Part shown: one piece after another, positions 48,982 to 62,392 of the stretch
Layout: every line of letters starts with the position of its first letter
Position numbering within the stretch: position 1 is the first letter of the stretch
Assembly: GCA_030770425.1 (NCBI GenBank)
Contig: JASJFT010000109.1
Coordinates: 62,001-126,000 of the forward strand
Origin: Darksidea phi
Lineage: Eukaryota; Ascomycota; Dothideomycetes; Pleosporales; Lentitheciaceae
Length of the DNA: 64,000 bases
Reading direction: 5' to 3'
Notes under the pieces: model-generated
What the model saw: the letters and a program-made list of their open reading frames with translations, nothing else
Told to the model about the DNA's origin: nothing
Database searches by the model: none
Translations under genes and position numbers: made by a program

Positions 48982-50796
48982 ATGGCTCCAGCTGTGTCGA
49001 GCAACTCAGAACATGAGAGGACGATGCAACAACCAGAAACTCCTGAGGCTCCGTCTGAAAATGCCGAAATTCAATCACAAGATGAAGGCGGGGAGGACTA
49101 CACGCCACGCAGAAACATGATCCTCATCATGATTGCACTCTGCGTCACGTCGTTCCTTGCTATTCTTGACATCTCCTTCGTCACAACCGCCTTGCCGACA
49201 ATTGCTGCCTACTTCAAGGCTTCTCAAATCAGCTACTCATGGGTTGGTTCGTCTTACCTCGTAACCCAGTCCGCTTTGGCTCCGCTTTGGGGCAAGGTGA
49301 GCGACATTTTTGGACGCAAGCCAATTGTGTTACTGGCAACCTTCGTCTTTTTCATTGGAAGCTTGATGTGTGCCGTGGCAAATAGCATTGCCGTGCTTAT
49401 TGCTGGGCGTGCCATTCAAGGTGCTGGAGCCGGCGGCGTGCTGCTCATCGTGGCAATTCTAATAGGAGATCTCGTCAGTCCAAGGTAGGTCACATTGGGA
49501 ATTCCAGCTTCGGAGTTACTATATGCCTCCAAAAACTGCTCCCTAGAATGCGCTGACCCACTTCCCAGACAGCGCGGACTATATTTTGGCATTCTCGGTG
49601 TGGTATATGCTATCGCAATATCTTCCGGTCCTATCATCGGAGGAGCACTTGCGGAAAATATCGGCTGGAGATGGTGCTTCTACATCAACCTACCGTTCCA
49701 GGGAATCGCTTTTGCCCTCCTGGTCTTTTTCCTCCACGTTCACGATCCCCGTACCGAAATTATCAAAGGTTTAATGGCTGTTGATTGGCTGGGATCGATT
49801 GCTATGACAGGTTCGGTCTTTATGCTTCTCCTGGGCCTCCAGTATGGCGGTGAGATATATCCTTGGAGCTCTGCCATTGTCGTGTGTTTGATCCTTTTCA
49901 GCGTGGCGGTTTGTGGTATCTTTGTTGGCATCGAGTGGAAGCTGGCCCGTTATCCGGTGCTCCCTCTACGACTGTTCACGACTCGCCCTGTTATCGCCCT
50001 ATTCTTGGTGGATCTCACGCATGGATTCCTTTTGTACGGCACGGCCTACTTTGTCCCGTTCTACTTCCAGGTAGTTGTTGGAGCAACACCAATAGACTCG
50101 GCGGTCTGGTCCCTTCCTCTTGCCATTCCCCTGGCTCTCTTCACCATCGGGACAGGTCTTTATATGCGGAAGACGGGAAAGTACTTATACATGATCATTG
50201 CAGGCATGGCTATCTCCACTCTGGGCACCGGTCTGTTGATCGATTTCGGTGCAGAAATCAATTGGCCAAAGTTCATCATCTATCAACTGATTATCGCCGT
50301 CGGCCTGGGTCCCAACTTTCAGGCACCGACCATTGCCCTGCAAGCAAGGTTTCCACCCGCCGACGCGGCCGTCGCCGTCTCCGCGGCCAGTGCAATCCGC
50401 GCACTCAGCGCCGCCTTCAGCATCGTCCTGGGCGGCGTCATTCTTGAGAACCGACTCTCGGCACAAAGCGGTCGTCTCATTGCTTCTGGAGTCAGCCCTG
50501 CGATGGCGGAAGCAATTGCACGGAATGGCGCAGCTGGATCTGTGGAACTCGTTGCACAGCTCACTCCGGCTCAGCAGAACATTTTCAGGTTGGCTGTAAA
50601 GGACAGTCTTGCCGATATGTGGATCTTCTTCGTCGTTCTTTCCGGAATTGGACTCATTGCATCTTTCCTCGTTGGAAGCGAGGAACTTTCTGATGAGCAT
50701 GTTGAACACAAGACGGGTTTGGGAGTGGAAGAGGCAAATCGATTGTTGCATCAAAGGCCGCGGGTCACTGAGCCAGAATCCGCTGAAATGACTTGA
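48982..50796 (+). CDS. MFS transporter, DHA2-type multidrug/metabolite exporter
   Basis: Two exons, 48982-49484 and 49569-50796 (84-bp intron, GTAGGT..CCCAG); 576 residues. The frame extends upstream to a TTG, but the first ATG is 48982. A polar N-terminus of about 45 residues precedes the first helix (MILIMIALCVTSFLAILDIS). The sequence shows the D-I-S-F-V-T-T-A-L-P motif of the first helix, WGKVSDIFGRKP (motif A), and SSGPIIGGALAENIGWRWCF (antiporter motif C) in the fifth helix. Fourteen hydrophobic segments are expected for the family. Such proteins sit in the plasma membrane or vesicles and export the cluster product by proton antiport. Its divergent promoter with the trans-ER gene supports membership of the cluster. 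A short polar tail ends the protein. Confidence 0.93.
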
Positions 50797-50910
50797 AGAC
50801 ACTCCACAACTTGGAGGAGCAGTGCGATACCTCACCAACGCTGGTGACGCATCTTCTGCTTTTTGGCATTCGACAAGGATGCGCATGATTTGTACTAACA
50901 TGTTTTATAA

Positions 50911-50974
50911 GCGAGTCGCGAATACAAGCGAGTCGCGAATACAAGCGAGTCGCGAATACAAGCGAGTCGCGAAC
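50911..50974. repeat. 17-bp tandem repeat, 3.8 copies
   Basis: The unit GCGAGTCGCGAATACAA is repeated at 50,911, 50,928, 50,945 and 50,962 (last copy incomplete), 115 bp after the MFS stop. Each unit contains the near-palindrome GCGAGTCGC. It lies between the cluster's last gene and a transposon; the rest of 50,797-51,049 shows no feature. Confidence 0.85.
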
Positions 50975-51049
50975 CCCACCAACTTTCTATACCTAAAAAG
51001 CCACGTAGTTCAACAACGCACTAGAAATATATCGATATAATAGCTATTC

Positions 51050-52000
51050 TGAATCAAGTAGTATCTATAGTAGCCTTCTTACACGTTCGTGAGTTATGCC
51101 CAGGTTCTCTGCAGCGCGTGCAGCGCGCTGAAGCCTGTCGGCTCACACCTGATTGCGCAGCAACTTGACGTCTTTCGTTCTCTTGCTGCTGCTTAGTAGC
51201 CTTTTGAATAATAATAGCCTCCCCCTCTACCTTAGTTAGGACGCCCTACTTCTAGATCCTCTTCTTTTTACGCTTTCTACGCGTTATAGCGGCCTTAATT
51301 ACCTTCTCTAGGCTTGCGATTCGTTCGCGTATAAATATAGCTTTATAAGCTAATACCTTAGTACCTTTACTTAACTAATTAATAATTAGAATAATAGAAG
51401 TAGACGATAAGTTCTTATATCTACGTATATACTTATAAATTAATATTAATTAAGCCTCTACTTCGTACGTATTACTTAGTATTCTAGCCTCCTATATAGT
51501 CTTTAGTAGGGCTACTAGCGACGGCGTCCTTAGCTTAATATTAAGTCTTAAGATTACTACCTTTAGATTATATAGAACTAGGCTAGTATCTTAAAAGCTA
51601 GAGTAGATATTTTTCTCTATAATAGTCTAATCGTAGGCTACGTAGAAGGTAAATTGAAATTCTAGCTTTATAATATAGCTAATATAATCGTAAATTAGAC
51701 TATTAATCTAATCCTTATACGCGCGCTTTAACGGCGAGAAATAGTCTATATTAAATAACTATAAGAGGTATAATAAATAAGCTAGTATATAAAGAGTATA
51801 GATTTTATTCTTCTAGTAGAACTTCTAGAATTCGTTCGAGATATAGCTTCTATAGCTATTAACGACTAGTAGCTAGCGTACGTCTACTCTACGATCTACT
51901 ATATATTTAATAAAGTACTTTAGCTAGATAACTCCTAGATTATTATTTATCTAGTCGTTATTATTAATATTAATAGCCTAATTATCTAGTATATTATCGT
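51050..52000 (-). pseudogene. Pogo-type (DDE) transposase, RIP-mutated
   Basis: On the minus strand the C-terminus (51,081-51,122) reads CTRCREPGHNSRTC, the CX2CX4HX4C zinc knuckle found at the end of fungal pogo/Fot-type transposases, preceded by a Lys/Arg-rich region (ITRRKRKKRI). Further upstream, at about 51,730-51,930, the decayed frame LLVVNSYRSYISNEF, then IYTLYILAYLLYLL and FSPLKAR, matches the catalytic block (LDGHGSHIS.EF, PAHSSHLLQPLDVG.FSPLK) with RIP-type substitutions and stops. The last 130 bases of the gene are scarcely RIPed while the rest is. The 5' limit is not resolved and terminal inverted repeats were not found. Confidence 0.72.
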
Positions 52001-55000
52001 CCTCTATTACGCCTACTTTTACTAGAGAACTTCTAGATTATTATTAGCCCGGCTATAATTACGTATTAGACCCTATATAGTTTTATATTCTATTATTATA
52101 TCTTCTTAAGAATTTATCTTATCTTTATCTAAATATAATCCTTTTACTATCTTAGTATCTTTATATCTATCTACCTATATATACCTTATAATTCGAATTC
52201 TTTCTACTTCTTTTTAAGAACTAGTAGTATAGTATTAATACTAAAAGCTAATATTTTAAAAGTTCTTATTAATTATACTATATAATATCTATTTAGAGCT
52301 ATTAATATATCTCCTTATACTATCTACTTAAAGAAGAATACTTATTCTAGTACCTATCTATCTAGTAGACGAAATAATCCCGACGTATAACTAGTTAATA
52401 AAGTATACTAGTAATATTTCGAGTTTAGTAGATAATAAGTTTAGGAACTAGAATTAAATAATAAGAATAACTACTAACTAGAGAATCTATTTAATTATAT
52501 AGTCCTAGCTATAGATAAAGCTTAAGAGTCTTATAAAGAATCCTATTTTAATAAAATTTAATAACTACTTTAAGTTTTAGAATATTAAATAGTACTAAAA
52601 TAATAGCTTTAACTTTTTTTTTAATTATTTTATAACTTATAAAGCTATTTTAGAGATAAAATCTTTTAGTAGTAATATAAGCTCTAATATACTAAAGATA
52701 TCTATAGTATAGAGTAAGTATCTAGAATCTTTATATTATAAAATATAAAGGAGTAGCTAGCTTAAAAATATATAAACTTAGATATAATTTAAATATACCT
52801 TATAAAATATAAAAATAGTAGTATACTTTACCTCTATACTAGCTACTCTTTTAAAGCTTTTTAATTCTAATTTAACTATAAGTAGAAAGTATACTACGTC
52901 TTTAGTAGCTTCGAGTAATTCTAGTTAAAAGAAATAGAATTAGAAGTTCTCTTAGTAGGGTAATACTAGATAGTCTTTATTAAGAACTCTATTATACTCT
53001 AAGAGTATAGTATTAATATCCTAATCTAAGACTAATTAAAAGAAGAACTATTAAAAGTATTACTTTAAAGGTAATAATAGATTAGATAAAATTTAAAAAA
53101 AAAAAGCTAACTTATTCTTAAAAAAAGATAAGTTCTAGTTACTAATATTACTATAATACTACTAGGGCTAAATACTAATAATAAATTCTTATAGATTATT
53201 AATAATATAAGAATATACCTTCCTATAAATATTCTAATATAAGTCTAGGGCCTTTTTAATATAGAATCGAACTTAAATATTATTAGAAAGGATATTATAT
53301 TATAGTAAAACCTTCTTAAGATACTATTATATATAAAGTTATAAATATATTAAGTCTTTAGTATACTACTATATCTAGAAGAGCTATATATTATTATAAT
53401 AATAATATAAAATTCTTAAGGTATAATAAGAATAATAGATTTTTAAGTATTTTAGACTATCTTTATAAATAGCTATAATCTTATCCTTAGCTAGCTATAG
53501 CTATATAAAATAGACTCTTAAGTAGATTACTAAAAGGAATCTTTTAAGTAGTAAGATAGAAGTATAGTAGCTAAGTATATTAAAGTTAAGATAATATCTA
53601 ATAACTTAATATAATAGTTATAACCTAGGAAGAAAGTATATATACTATATTTAAAAAGTTTTTATACTTAATTACTTATAAATAAAAAAAAGTATTAACT
53701 CTAATTTTCTAATATAGTAAAGGTCGTAGAATATCTATAGATATTTATTAGTAAAATATAAACCTTAGAGAGTAATAAGTCTTAAGATATTTAATACTAG
53801 AATAAGTAGAGTCTATTTTAGTTAAAAAACTAGACCCTATAACTCTATAATTATCTCGTCTATTATATAAAGTAATATTCTAAACTAATATAGCTACTTA
53901 AGATTATAGTCTTCTAGATTATAATATTAATAATAAATATCCCTTTATAAAAGGTTACGACTCTCTATTAAAAGAGGTAATAGAAGTTTAAAAATTATCT
54001 AAATACTTTCTATAATAATTCTAATAAGAAAATTAACTTTAAGAAAGTTATAAAGGTATTAGAATACTTTTATAATTAGCTTTAGTACTTTAGTTCTAAG
54101 CTTATTAGTAAAATTACTCCTAACTTAGAGTATAACTATACTATTAATTTTAAAAAGAAAAAGATACTATTAAATCTATCTATTTATAATCTCTTTAGAA
54201 GAGAACTTAAGATTTTAAGGGAATACTTTAATAACTCTTTAGAGAAGGGGTAGATTTAGTCTAATAAGTCTTTAATAGAAGTTTTAATACTTTTTATATC
54301 TAAAGTTAATAATATACTTTAATTATATATTAATTATAAGGGTTTAAATAAAATAATAATTAAAAATTATTACTTTATATCTCTTATAAGTAAAATACTA
54401 GACTAGTTATCTAGAGCTAAGATTTTTATAAAACTTAATCTCTATAAGATATATTATTAATTATATATTAAAAAAGATAATAAGTAGAAAATAGTATTTA
54501 AAATATATTATAGCTATTTTAAATATTTAGTAATACTATTTAGTCTTATAAATATATCTATTATATTTTAGTTATATATCTATAAAGTCTTAAATAGTCT
54601 ATTAAATAAAATATATATTATTTATTTAAATAATATTCTTATATACTCTAAAGAGAAGAAGAATTATAAATAATATATTTATAAAGTTCTTAAGAGATTA
54701 TATAATTAGAAACTCTATTATAAAATCTTAAAGTATACCTTTTTTATAAAGTTAGTAGAATTTCTTAACTTTATTATAACCCTCTATAGGGTAGTTATAG
54801 ACCTAGTACGGGTCTAAATAATTAAAGAGTAGCTAAAGCTTAAAGATTACTAGAATATCTAAGTATTTCTTAGATTTATAAACTTTTACTAATAGTTTAT
54901 ATATAACTACTTAGATATTATTTATTTACTTCTAGAATATATAACCTCTATATAGAATCTAATACTAGTCTAATAAGATTCTAATAAAGATATATTAATA

Positions 55001-55949
55001 GAAAAGTTAAAAAAGATTAAAAAGAGTTTTATAAAGTAATACGTCTTTTAGTTTTAGCTAAAGAATATATATAATATATTTCTTATACTTTATAAGCTCT
55101 TTATAAAAGTTTCTATTTTTTAATACTTTAATCTAGTAAAATTTATAATAGTTATTACTAACGTCTCTAAGTTTACTATAGTAGCTATTCTATTATAGCT
55201 ATAAATAATAATACTCTTAATAAGAAAATATTAGAAATTAGTTATATTCTTTAGTTATAAGTTTACTAGACTATAAGTTTAATAAAATACTTATAATAAA
55301 GAGTTATTTACTATTATATAAATCTTTAAATAGTAATAATACTATTTTAAATATACTTTAGATACTATCTATATATTATATAACTATAATAATCTAAGAT
55401 ATTTTATAACTATAATAATCTAAGATATTTTATAACTATAATAATCTAAGATATTTTATAACTATAAAAGTACTTTTATCTAAATAAGTATACTAGACTA
55501 AAGAGTTAACTTATTTTAACTTTAAGATTAAATATAAACCTAGTATAAAGAATCTAATTAATATACTATTATAATAATTTAATTATACTAAAGGCTTTTA
55601 GCTTAGAGAAAGAAAAGTATTAAGAAATATTATACTTCCTATACTTTAAAATAAACTTTAGATATAGGTACTCTAGAAGTTTATAACTTTATATACTAAA
55701 GATTAAATAATATATAAATCTAATCTTACTAATAAGAATCTATAAGTAATTTATTAGGAATTTAAAGATAGTATAAATTATTTTATTATAGAATTCCCTA
55801 GTATAATACTAGTTTTTAATAATATATTATCTATTAACCTTAATCTATCTATAAATAGGGATAATAAATCTAGAGAATAATTAAAAGGCTTAGACCTAGC
55901 TTCGATATTTCTTTAGTATTATAAAGTATTTTCTACCTTTATATTATAT
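52000..55949 (+). mobile_element. Ty3/gypsy element (left part, interrupted by a nested insertion)
   Basis: In the plus orientation 54,623-54,652 reads YLNNILIYSK (YLDDILIYSK after RIP), followed by EKKNYK and, near 54,860, FLRFINFY (FLGFANFY type). An RNase H block YNNLRYF lies near 55,385. The element is cut at 55,954 by a chromodomain gypsy insertion and continues at 62,393. The 5' limit is approximate and its LTR was not identified. Heavily RIPed; not expressible. Confidence 0.65.
55381..55458. repeat. 26-bp tandem triplication within the RNase H region
   Basis: The unit TAACTATAATAATCTAAGAT plus ATTTTA occurs three times in direct succession (55,381, 55,407, 55,433) with a partial fourth. 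The first copy encodes the NNLRYF motif of gypsy RNase H. Since 26 is not a multiple of three, the duplications also break the frame. Confidence 0.85.
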
Positions 55950-55954
55950 AAGTC

Positions 55955-56131
55955 TATTATAGTACTAATCTATAACTATTTATACCTATTACGTACTATA
56001 CCTATAGTTACGGCGCTTCCTTTACTAGACCTTATTATATTAGATATATATAGCCCCCGTTTACTCTAGTATTAGCCCTTTATAGTATAACTTATATTCT
56101 ACCTTAACCCTAGTATATCTATACTACGATA
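55955..56131 (+). repeat. 177-bp LTR (5')
   Basis: Starts TATTATAGTAC and ends ACGATA. It is paired with 62,211-62,387 and preceded by AAGTC. Confidence 0.88.
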
Positions 56132-59100
56132 GTTTATACTATTCTCCCTTTTAATCCTATTACTAGGGTAAAACGCTCCCCTAATAGCCTAATCGACTAC
56201 CTTAAACCTAGAAGATACTAAGCTAGACCTACGCTATACTAAGAATACTAAGAACTCTAGAAATACTAAGAACTCTAAGAACTCTAAGAATACTATAGCT
56301 ATTAAGGATTAGTAACGTTAATAGGGCGAGTAACTTACTACTATAATTAATTAGGTTCCCGCGCTAGCCTCTCTTATCTAAATAGAAGATATAGTAAGCG
56401 ACCTTACTATATTAATTATACTAGGAAATAAGAAATCTATCTTTCTAACTCGTTATAGTATTAAAGCTATATTAAATACCTTAGATATAGGAATATAATA
56501 TTATATTACCTTTTATACTACGAACCTTAAAGAAGCTTACTAGACTACTTAATAACTCTAAAATAAAAATAGTACTCTATATACTAAAAATAGTATTCTA
56601 TATATCTAAGCTCTAACCTATATATTCTACTAATATCTTACTAGTAATCCTAATAAATTTAACGGTACTAATAGGTCTATAAATAAACGCTAAACTAAGT
56701 ATAAAAACTAGAAATTTAAAATTTAAAGTATTTATACTATAGATATAGTAATCTTCGATATAGAATTTAAATATATCTAGTACGTTACTAGTCTTATATC
56801 TAGTAATATACTTAATATTTATTATAACTAGTTCTACGCTATATAATCTAACCTAGAAAACCCTACTAAGTAGAAATAATAAACTATTATCGACCTTTAG
56901 AAAATCCTTAATACCTACTATATTACCTCTAATAAATAGATAGAGGCTAGGACTAAATTTAATAACCTTATTATAGGTAGTTAAATTTTCTTTAACTTTT
57001 AGGCTAAATTCTATAAATAGACTACTAAAGTAAAAAAAACTAATATAGAAAAAGTCTAAGTACTATATACTAAGGTCTCTACTATACTAGGTATTATAGC
57101 CTCTTACTAGAAGAAATAATTAGACTATATAGATTACGAGAAATAGGTAGAATTCTTTATATATATTTAGAATAGAAAGTAAGAAGAAGAATATATTAAG
57201 AGAATACGAACTAGCTTCTACCTAAATAATAATAGTCGATAAAATAATATCTCTTAGCCTACTTCTATACCTATATCCCTACTTCTAGTACTAGTACTAA
57301 TTTCCGATAACCTTATAATTCTAGATATAATATATATACTACGTACTTCTTAAGAAGAATATATTACTACTAATACCTATCTCTATTATAGTAAACTAGG
57401 TTACTATAAGGCTAACTATAATAAGAAAAAGAAGAACGACGTATAGTTTAGCCGAATCTAAGGCTAAAAATAAGCTATATAATAGTAACTACTACTTAAC
57501 TAGCCTTAATATCCTTTACTATAGTATTAGTATACCTAGAATTAATATATAACCCTATAGTACCCTCGACCCTAGCCCTAGTATAATAATTAGAACCCTA
57601 ATAACTAATTCTTATACTAATATCTATTTAATAATAATCTCTTCTTTAACTATATTATAAACTAATCTTAAGAATATACTAAAATTAAAATAATCTCTAT
57701 ATCTAATATTCCCTATACTAATATCTTAGTTAACTTAGTATTACTCTTTATAAGTACCTCTTACGTTAACGGTTTAAAAAATATATAACCTTTAGCTATT
57801 ATCGCGACTAGAGGTTAGATAGGAAAGAATTATTAAACGAATAACTATACTAGATTTAGACTATTCTAAGTAAAAAGATCCCTCTTTAACTTAGATCTAT
57901 AAATAGTAAATTATTATTTATTTATACTTCTTTCCTACTTATATATACTACTATTAATATATAGAGTCTTATAGATAGTAGATACTTAATTATTATCTTT
58001 CTTAACTAAACCTTTATTTAAAAATACGCTATTAATACTTATACTATACCCTTTCTAAGAAAGCTCTTACTAGCTAATAGCTATACGAGCGATATACTTA
58101 TATAATATACTATTCTACTAATATAGGTTAGAAACTACTACGAAAACTACCTACTATATATTATTAACCTAGTCTAAAATATACTCGTTATCCTTAGTCT
58201 CCCTTAGCTTTAGAAATATAACCTATCTATTAATTAAATATTAATAATAGTTAATATAGATTCTTAGTACTATTAGAAATACTACTACTACGGAATTAAG
58301 GCCGTATAAGTAGCTTTCTTAACTACCCCCTCTAGTAAAAATATACTAGATAAAACTAAACTACTATATTCTAAGCTATATATTAATATAATAAATTACT
58401 AACTACCTTTATATATCGAAGATATCGACGAGTATAATCTTCGTTAACTAAATAGAGAGACTTTAATAGATCTACCCCCTAAACTTATACTAGACCGCCC
58501 CTACTATAGGATAAGAAACTTAGATACTAAATATAGGAAAATTCCGAAATATTAAGTAATTATAGTATAAAATTACGTTATAACTAAACTACTACTAGCT
58601 ATATAAGTAGGAGGATATCGAGTTAATTTAAAGAAACCTAGGAAAGAACTACTACCGCCGCTTAGTATCCCTCTACTAACTAAACTAAATTATAAGCCTT
58701 TTAACTTCTCTAATATTTATTTTATATAAGTTATAACCTTTATATAATTCTATAAATAACCTAATATAAAAACTACCCGTATTATATAAAATAAGCTAGA
58801 CTAAATACTTAAAATATTACTAAAGAACGAAGGAGACTAAATTTTAAACCTTACTAAAGAAGAATTTAAGGATATTCTAGATAGTAAAATTATAATAGAC
58901 CTCCTAAATAAGTTTCTACTATAGTTTTACGAATTTCTTACTAACTATAAACGTACCTTATACCTTCGAGGTATTAAAGAATCGGATATTAATAAGTTCC
59001 TAGTAGAGAAACTACTCTTATCCGATAATAAGCTAAAAAAGAAACTTCTAGAATAGCTAAGGAATATAGTTACTAGATTCCTTCCTAGAAAAGTAGACGA

Positions 59101-62100
59101 ACTTTCGCTAAGACGAGTATAGGATTATAAGATTAATATTATTCTAGATAAAGAACCCCCGTACTAAAAGAATTAATCTTTTTCTTTATCTAAACTCTAT
59201 ATCGTATATAAATAACTAGACGATAATCTAGATAAGAGTTTTATTCGAGAATCCTATATATAATATACTACTTCCCTACTTCTAGTAGTAAAATTAAATA
59301 GGGGAGTACGTATATATTAAGACTATAGAGGCCTAAATAATATTATTATTAAGAACTACTACTTATTATCTCTTATCCGAGAAATTCTTAACGCTCTCTA
59401 TAATATAAAAGTATATACTAAATTTAATATTATTACTATCTTTAATAAATTATATATTATTAAAGAATATAAATAGAAAATAATATTTATTATATATTTT
59501 AGACTTTTCGAAACTTTAGTTATACCCTTTAGCCTTTATAATATACTAGTATTCTTTTAGAACTATATTAATTATACCCTTTATAACCTATTAGACTATA
59601 CCTATACTATATATCTTAATAATATCTTAGTCTACTTAGAAAATAGAAAAGAGTATCGAAAGTACGTCCGAGAAGTAGTTTAGAGATTAATTAATACTAG
59701 CCTTTAAATTAATATCTATAAATATAAGTTCGAGATTATAGAGATTAAATACCTTAGACTTATTATCTTTCCTAGTAGTATTAAAATAGACTCTAAGAAA
59801 GTTACTATAATTTTAAAATAGATATAACCCCCTTATCTAAAGGATTTATAGAAATTCCTAGGCTTTATAAACTTTTACTAATACTTTATTTAAGACTTCT
59901 TAAAGATATATACCCTACTTAATAAACTCCTATATAAGAATATATTATAGAACTAGACTACTAAATAGATAACTATCTTTAAATCGCTTAAGAATTCCTT
60001 CGCTATAGTACTAGTATTAATAATATATAACTTTACTAAGAAGATAGTCCTAAAAACTAACGCTTCTAATTAGGTATTAGGAGGTATTCTCTTTTAATAT
60101 AACGATAATAGCGTTCTACGTACGATCGTCTACTTTTTAAGTAAATATAATACTACTAAATATAATTATAAGATCTATAATAAAGAATTACTAGTAATTA
60201 TTAAGTCTCTAGAAGAATAGTAACTAGAACTCTAAGAAACTACGAAACTATTTAAAATTATTACTAATTATAAGAACCTAAAATACTTTACGACTATAAA
60301 GGTACTATTATAATACTAAATTCGCTAGTTAGAGTTCCTATTATAATTTAATTTTAGAATCGTTTATCGACTAGGCTTAAAAGCTATACGACTAGACGTA
60401 CTAAGTAGATTACTAAGAGACTAACTAAATAAGAATAATACTTCTAATAATAAAGTAAAAAATAGACTATAAATAGTCCTTCTACTAGAAGTTCTTAGTA
60501 ATAAAGTTTTAAAAGATCTTCTTAACTAAACCTCTATAAGCGTAGTACTACTAATCCTCTCTACTATAGATCGATCTATTAATAAACTAATTAACTTTAT
60601 ATACTCTACTATACTAATAGCTATAGAAATAATTACTATTCTCTTAGACTTAAGTATAAGACGCTAGCTAAAATACCTTTAAAAAACTATATAGGTACTA
60701 ATACTAGATTTTATACTTTACTAAGATTATATATAATATTAAGAATACCTCTTTATATTACCCTATAATAAACTTTATATATAGATTTTATACTAAATAT
60801 ATAATTCTATACCCGCTAGATATCCGAAACGGGTTAAAATAATAGAACTAGTTACCTAAGACTATTAGTAGCTACGTATAATACGCGATATTAAAACCTA
60901 TATCTAAGTATATAAACTCTACGTTTAAATTAAAAGCTTTAGATTATTATCCTAAGGATTCCTTAAGTCCCTACTAGTTCTATTTTAGGTATAGTCTAAT
61001 ATCTCTATTAACTATATTACCCTACTTCTAGAATTATAGTAGTATAACTATATATATAAATACGTTCTTATTATAGTCTATAGGCTTATAAAGATATATT
61101 ATATTATTTCTATTAGAAAAATTAATATATTTAAGTTAATTAATATCTTTATATCTTAAGTTTACTCCCTCTATAGTTATCCTAATAATATTCTATCTAA
61201 TTAAGGAATTTAGTTCGTATTATAGTTTTAAAACTAATTATCTATAAGACTTAGGATTATATTAAAATACTCTTTATTATTCTACCCTAAGACCGATAGC
61301 TAGACCGAGTAAGTAAATAGTAGTATTAAAGTATACCTCTAGGTATTTATAAATTTCTACTAAAATAATTAGGTATAATAACTCCCCTTTACGGAATTCG
61401 CTATAAATAATATTATCTCTAAAATAATCGATATTTTTCTATTCTTTACTAATTATAAGTTCTATCTAAAACTTAGAGTCGAGTCTAGCTAATTAATACT
61501 ATCGAACCTATCTTTATTCTAACGACGAGAATTCTTTAAAGTAAATAATACTATTAATAGATTTAATTATATTATTATCTAGTTAAAAGCTATTACTAAA
61601 TAATCTATTAAACGCTATAAATACTACGTAAACGAGAAATAAGAAGACGTACTAAGATTTACTATAGAAGATAAGGTCTTTATAGATATAAGAAATATAA
61701 AAACTAATAGACTAATAAAAAAAAGAAGATAATAAGATAGTAGATCTATTTAAAGTTCTAAAAGTCTATAACCGAGTATACGCCCTAGAACTCCTAGTAA
61801 CTATAAAAATATTCTTAGTATTTTATAACTTACTACTCTAACTAAAATACCTCTTCTAAGAACTTCTAGGGTAAAATATAATAAATAAAGCTAAGTTCTA
61901 ATATCTTAGAGGAAGAATACTTAAACGAGAGGACGAAATAGAAGAGCTAACTAAATAATAGGAATTCGAGTCTCTATTAGATTACTATAATAAAGACCTA
62001 TAATAACTAATATACTTAGTTAAATAGAAATACTACCCTACTACCTAGTAGTTAATATCCGATCTAAAAGGTTAAGAGAGTATAGTCCGCTAATTTTATA

Positions 62101-62210
62101 ACGATTACCTAGATAAACCTACCCTAAGATAGATCTAAAGGATACTAATATTAGTAAATTTTCTTTCTATAGAGCTATCCGAGACGAATAGCTATTTAGA
62201 GGGAGAGTAC

Positions 62211-62387
62211 TATTATAGTACTAATTTATAACTATTTATACCTATTACGTACTATATCTATAGTTACGACGCTCCCTTTACTAGATCTTACTATATTAAG
62301 TATATATAGCCCCCGCTTACCCTAGTATTAGCCCTTTATAGTATAACTTATATTCTACCTTAACCCTAGTATATCTATACCGCGATA
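62211..62387 (+). repeat. 177-bp LTR (3')
   Basis: Paired with 55,955-56,131, preceded by a purine-rich tract and followed by AAGTC (62,388-62,392). Confidence 0.88.
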
Positions 62388-62392
62388 AAGTC

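Larger units (their letters stand above)
55955..62387 (+). mobile_element. Complete chromodomain-type Ty3/gypsy retrotransposon (6,433 bp), nested
   Basis: LTRs of 177 bp at 55,955-56,131 and 62,211-62,387. The target-site duplication AAGTC lies at 55,950-55,954 and 62,388-62,392. The polypurine tract GAGGGAGAG is at about 62,199-62,207. Order on the plus strand: a decayed gag with a zinc-knuckle-like stretch (LGYYKANYNKKKK near 57,400), reverse transcriptase at 59,612-59,644 (YLNNILVYLEN, with RKYVREV following), and near 62,010 a chromodomain-like YLVKWKYYPTTW in which Trp codons have become TAG. Chromoviruses use this domain to target heterochromatin. A second copy of its 3' end is at 1-615. 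RIP has removed all usable starts. Confidence 0.85.

Noticed and set aside
55381..55458. CRISPR-like array
   Set aside because: Adjacent direct repeats without spacers in a eukaryotic retroelement.
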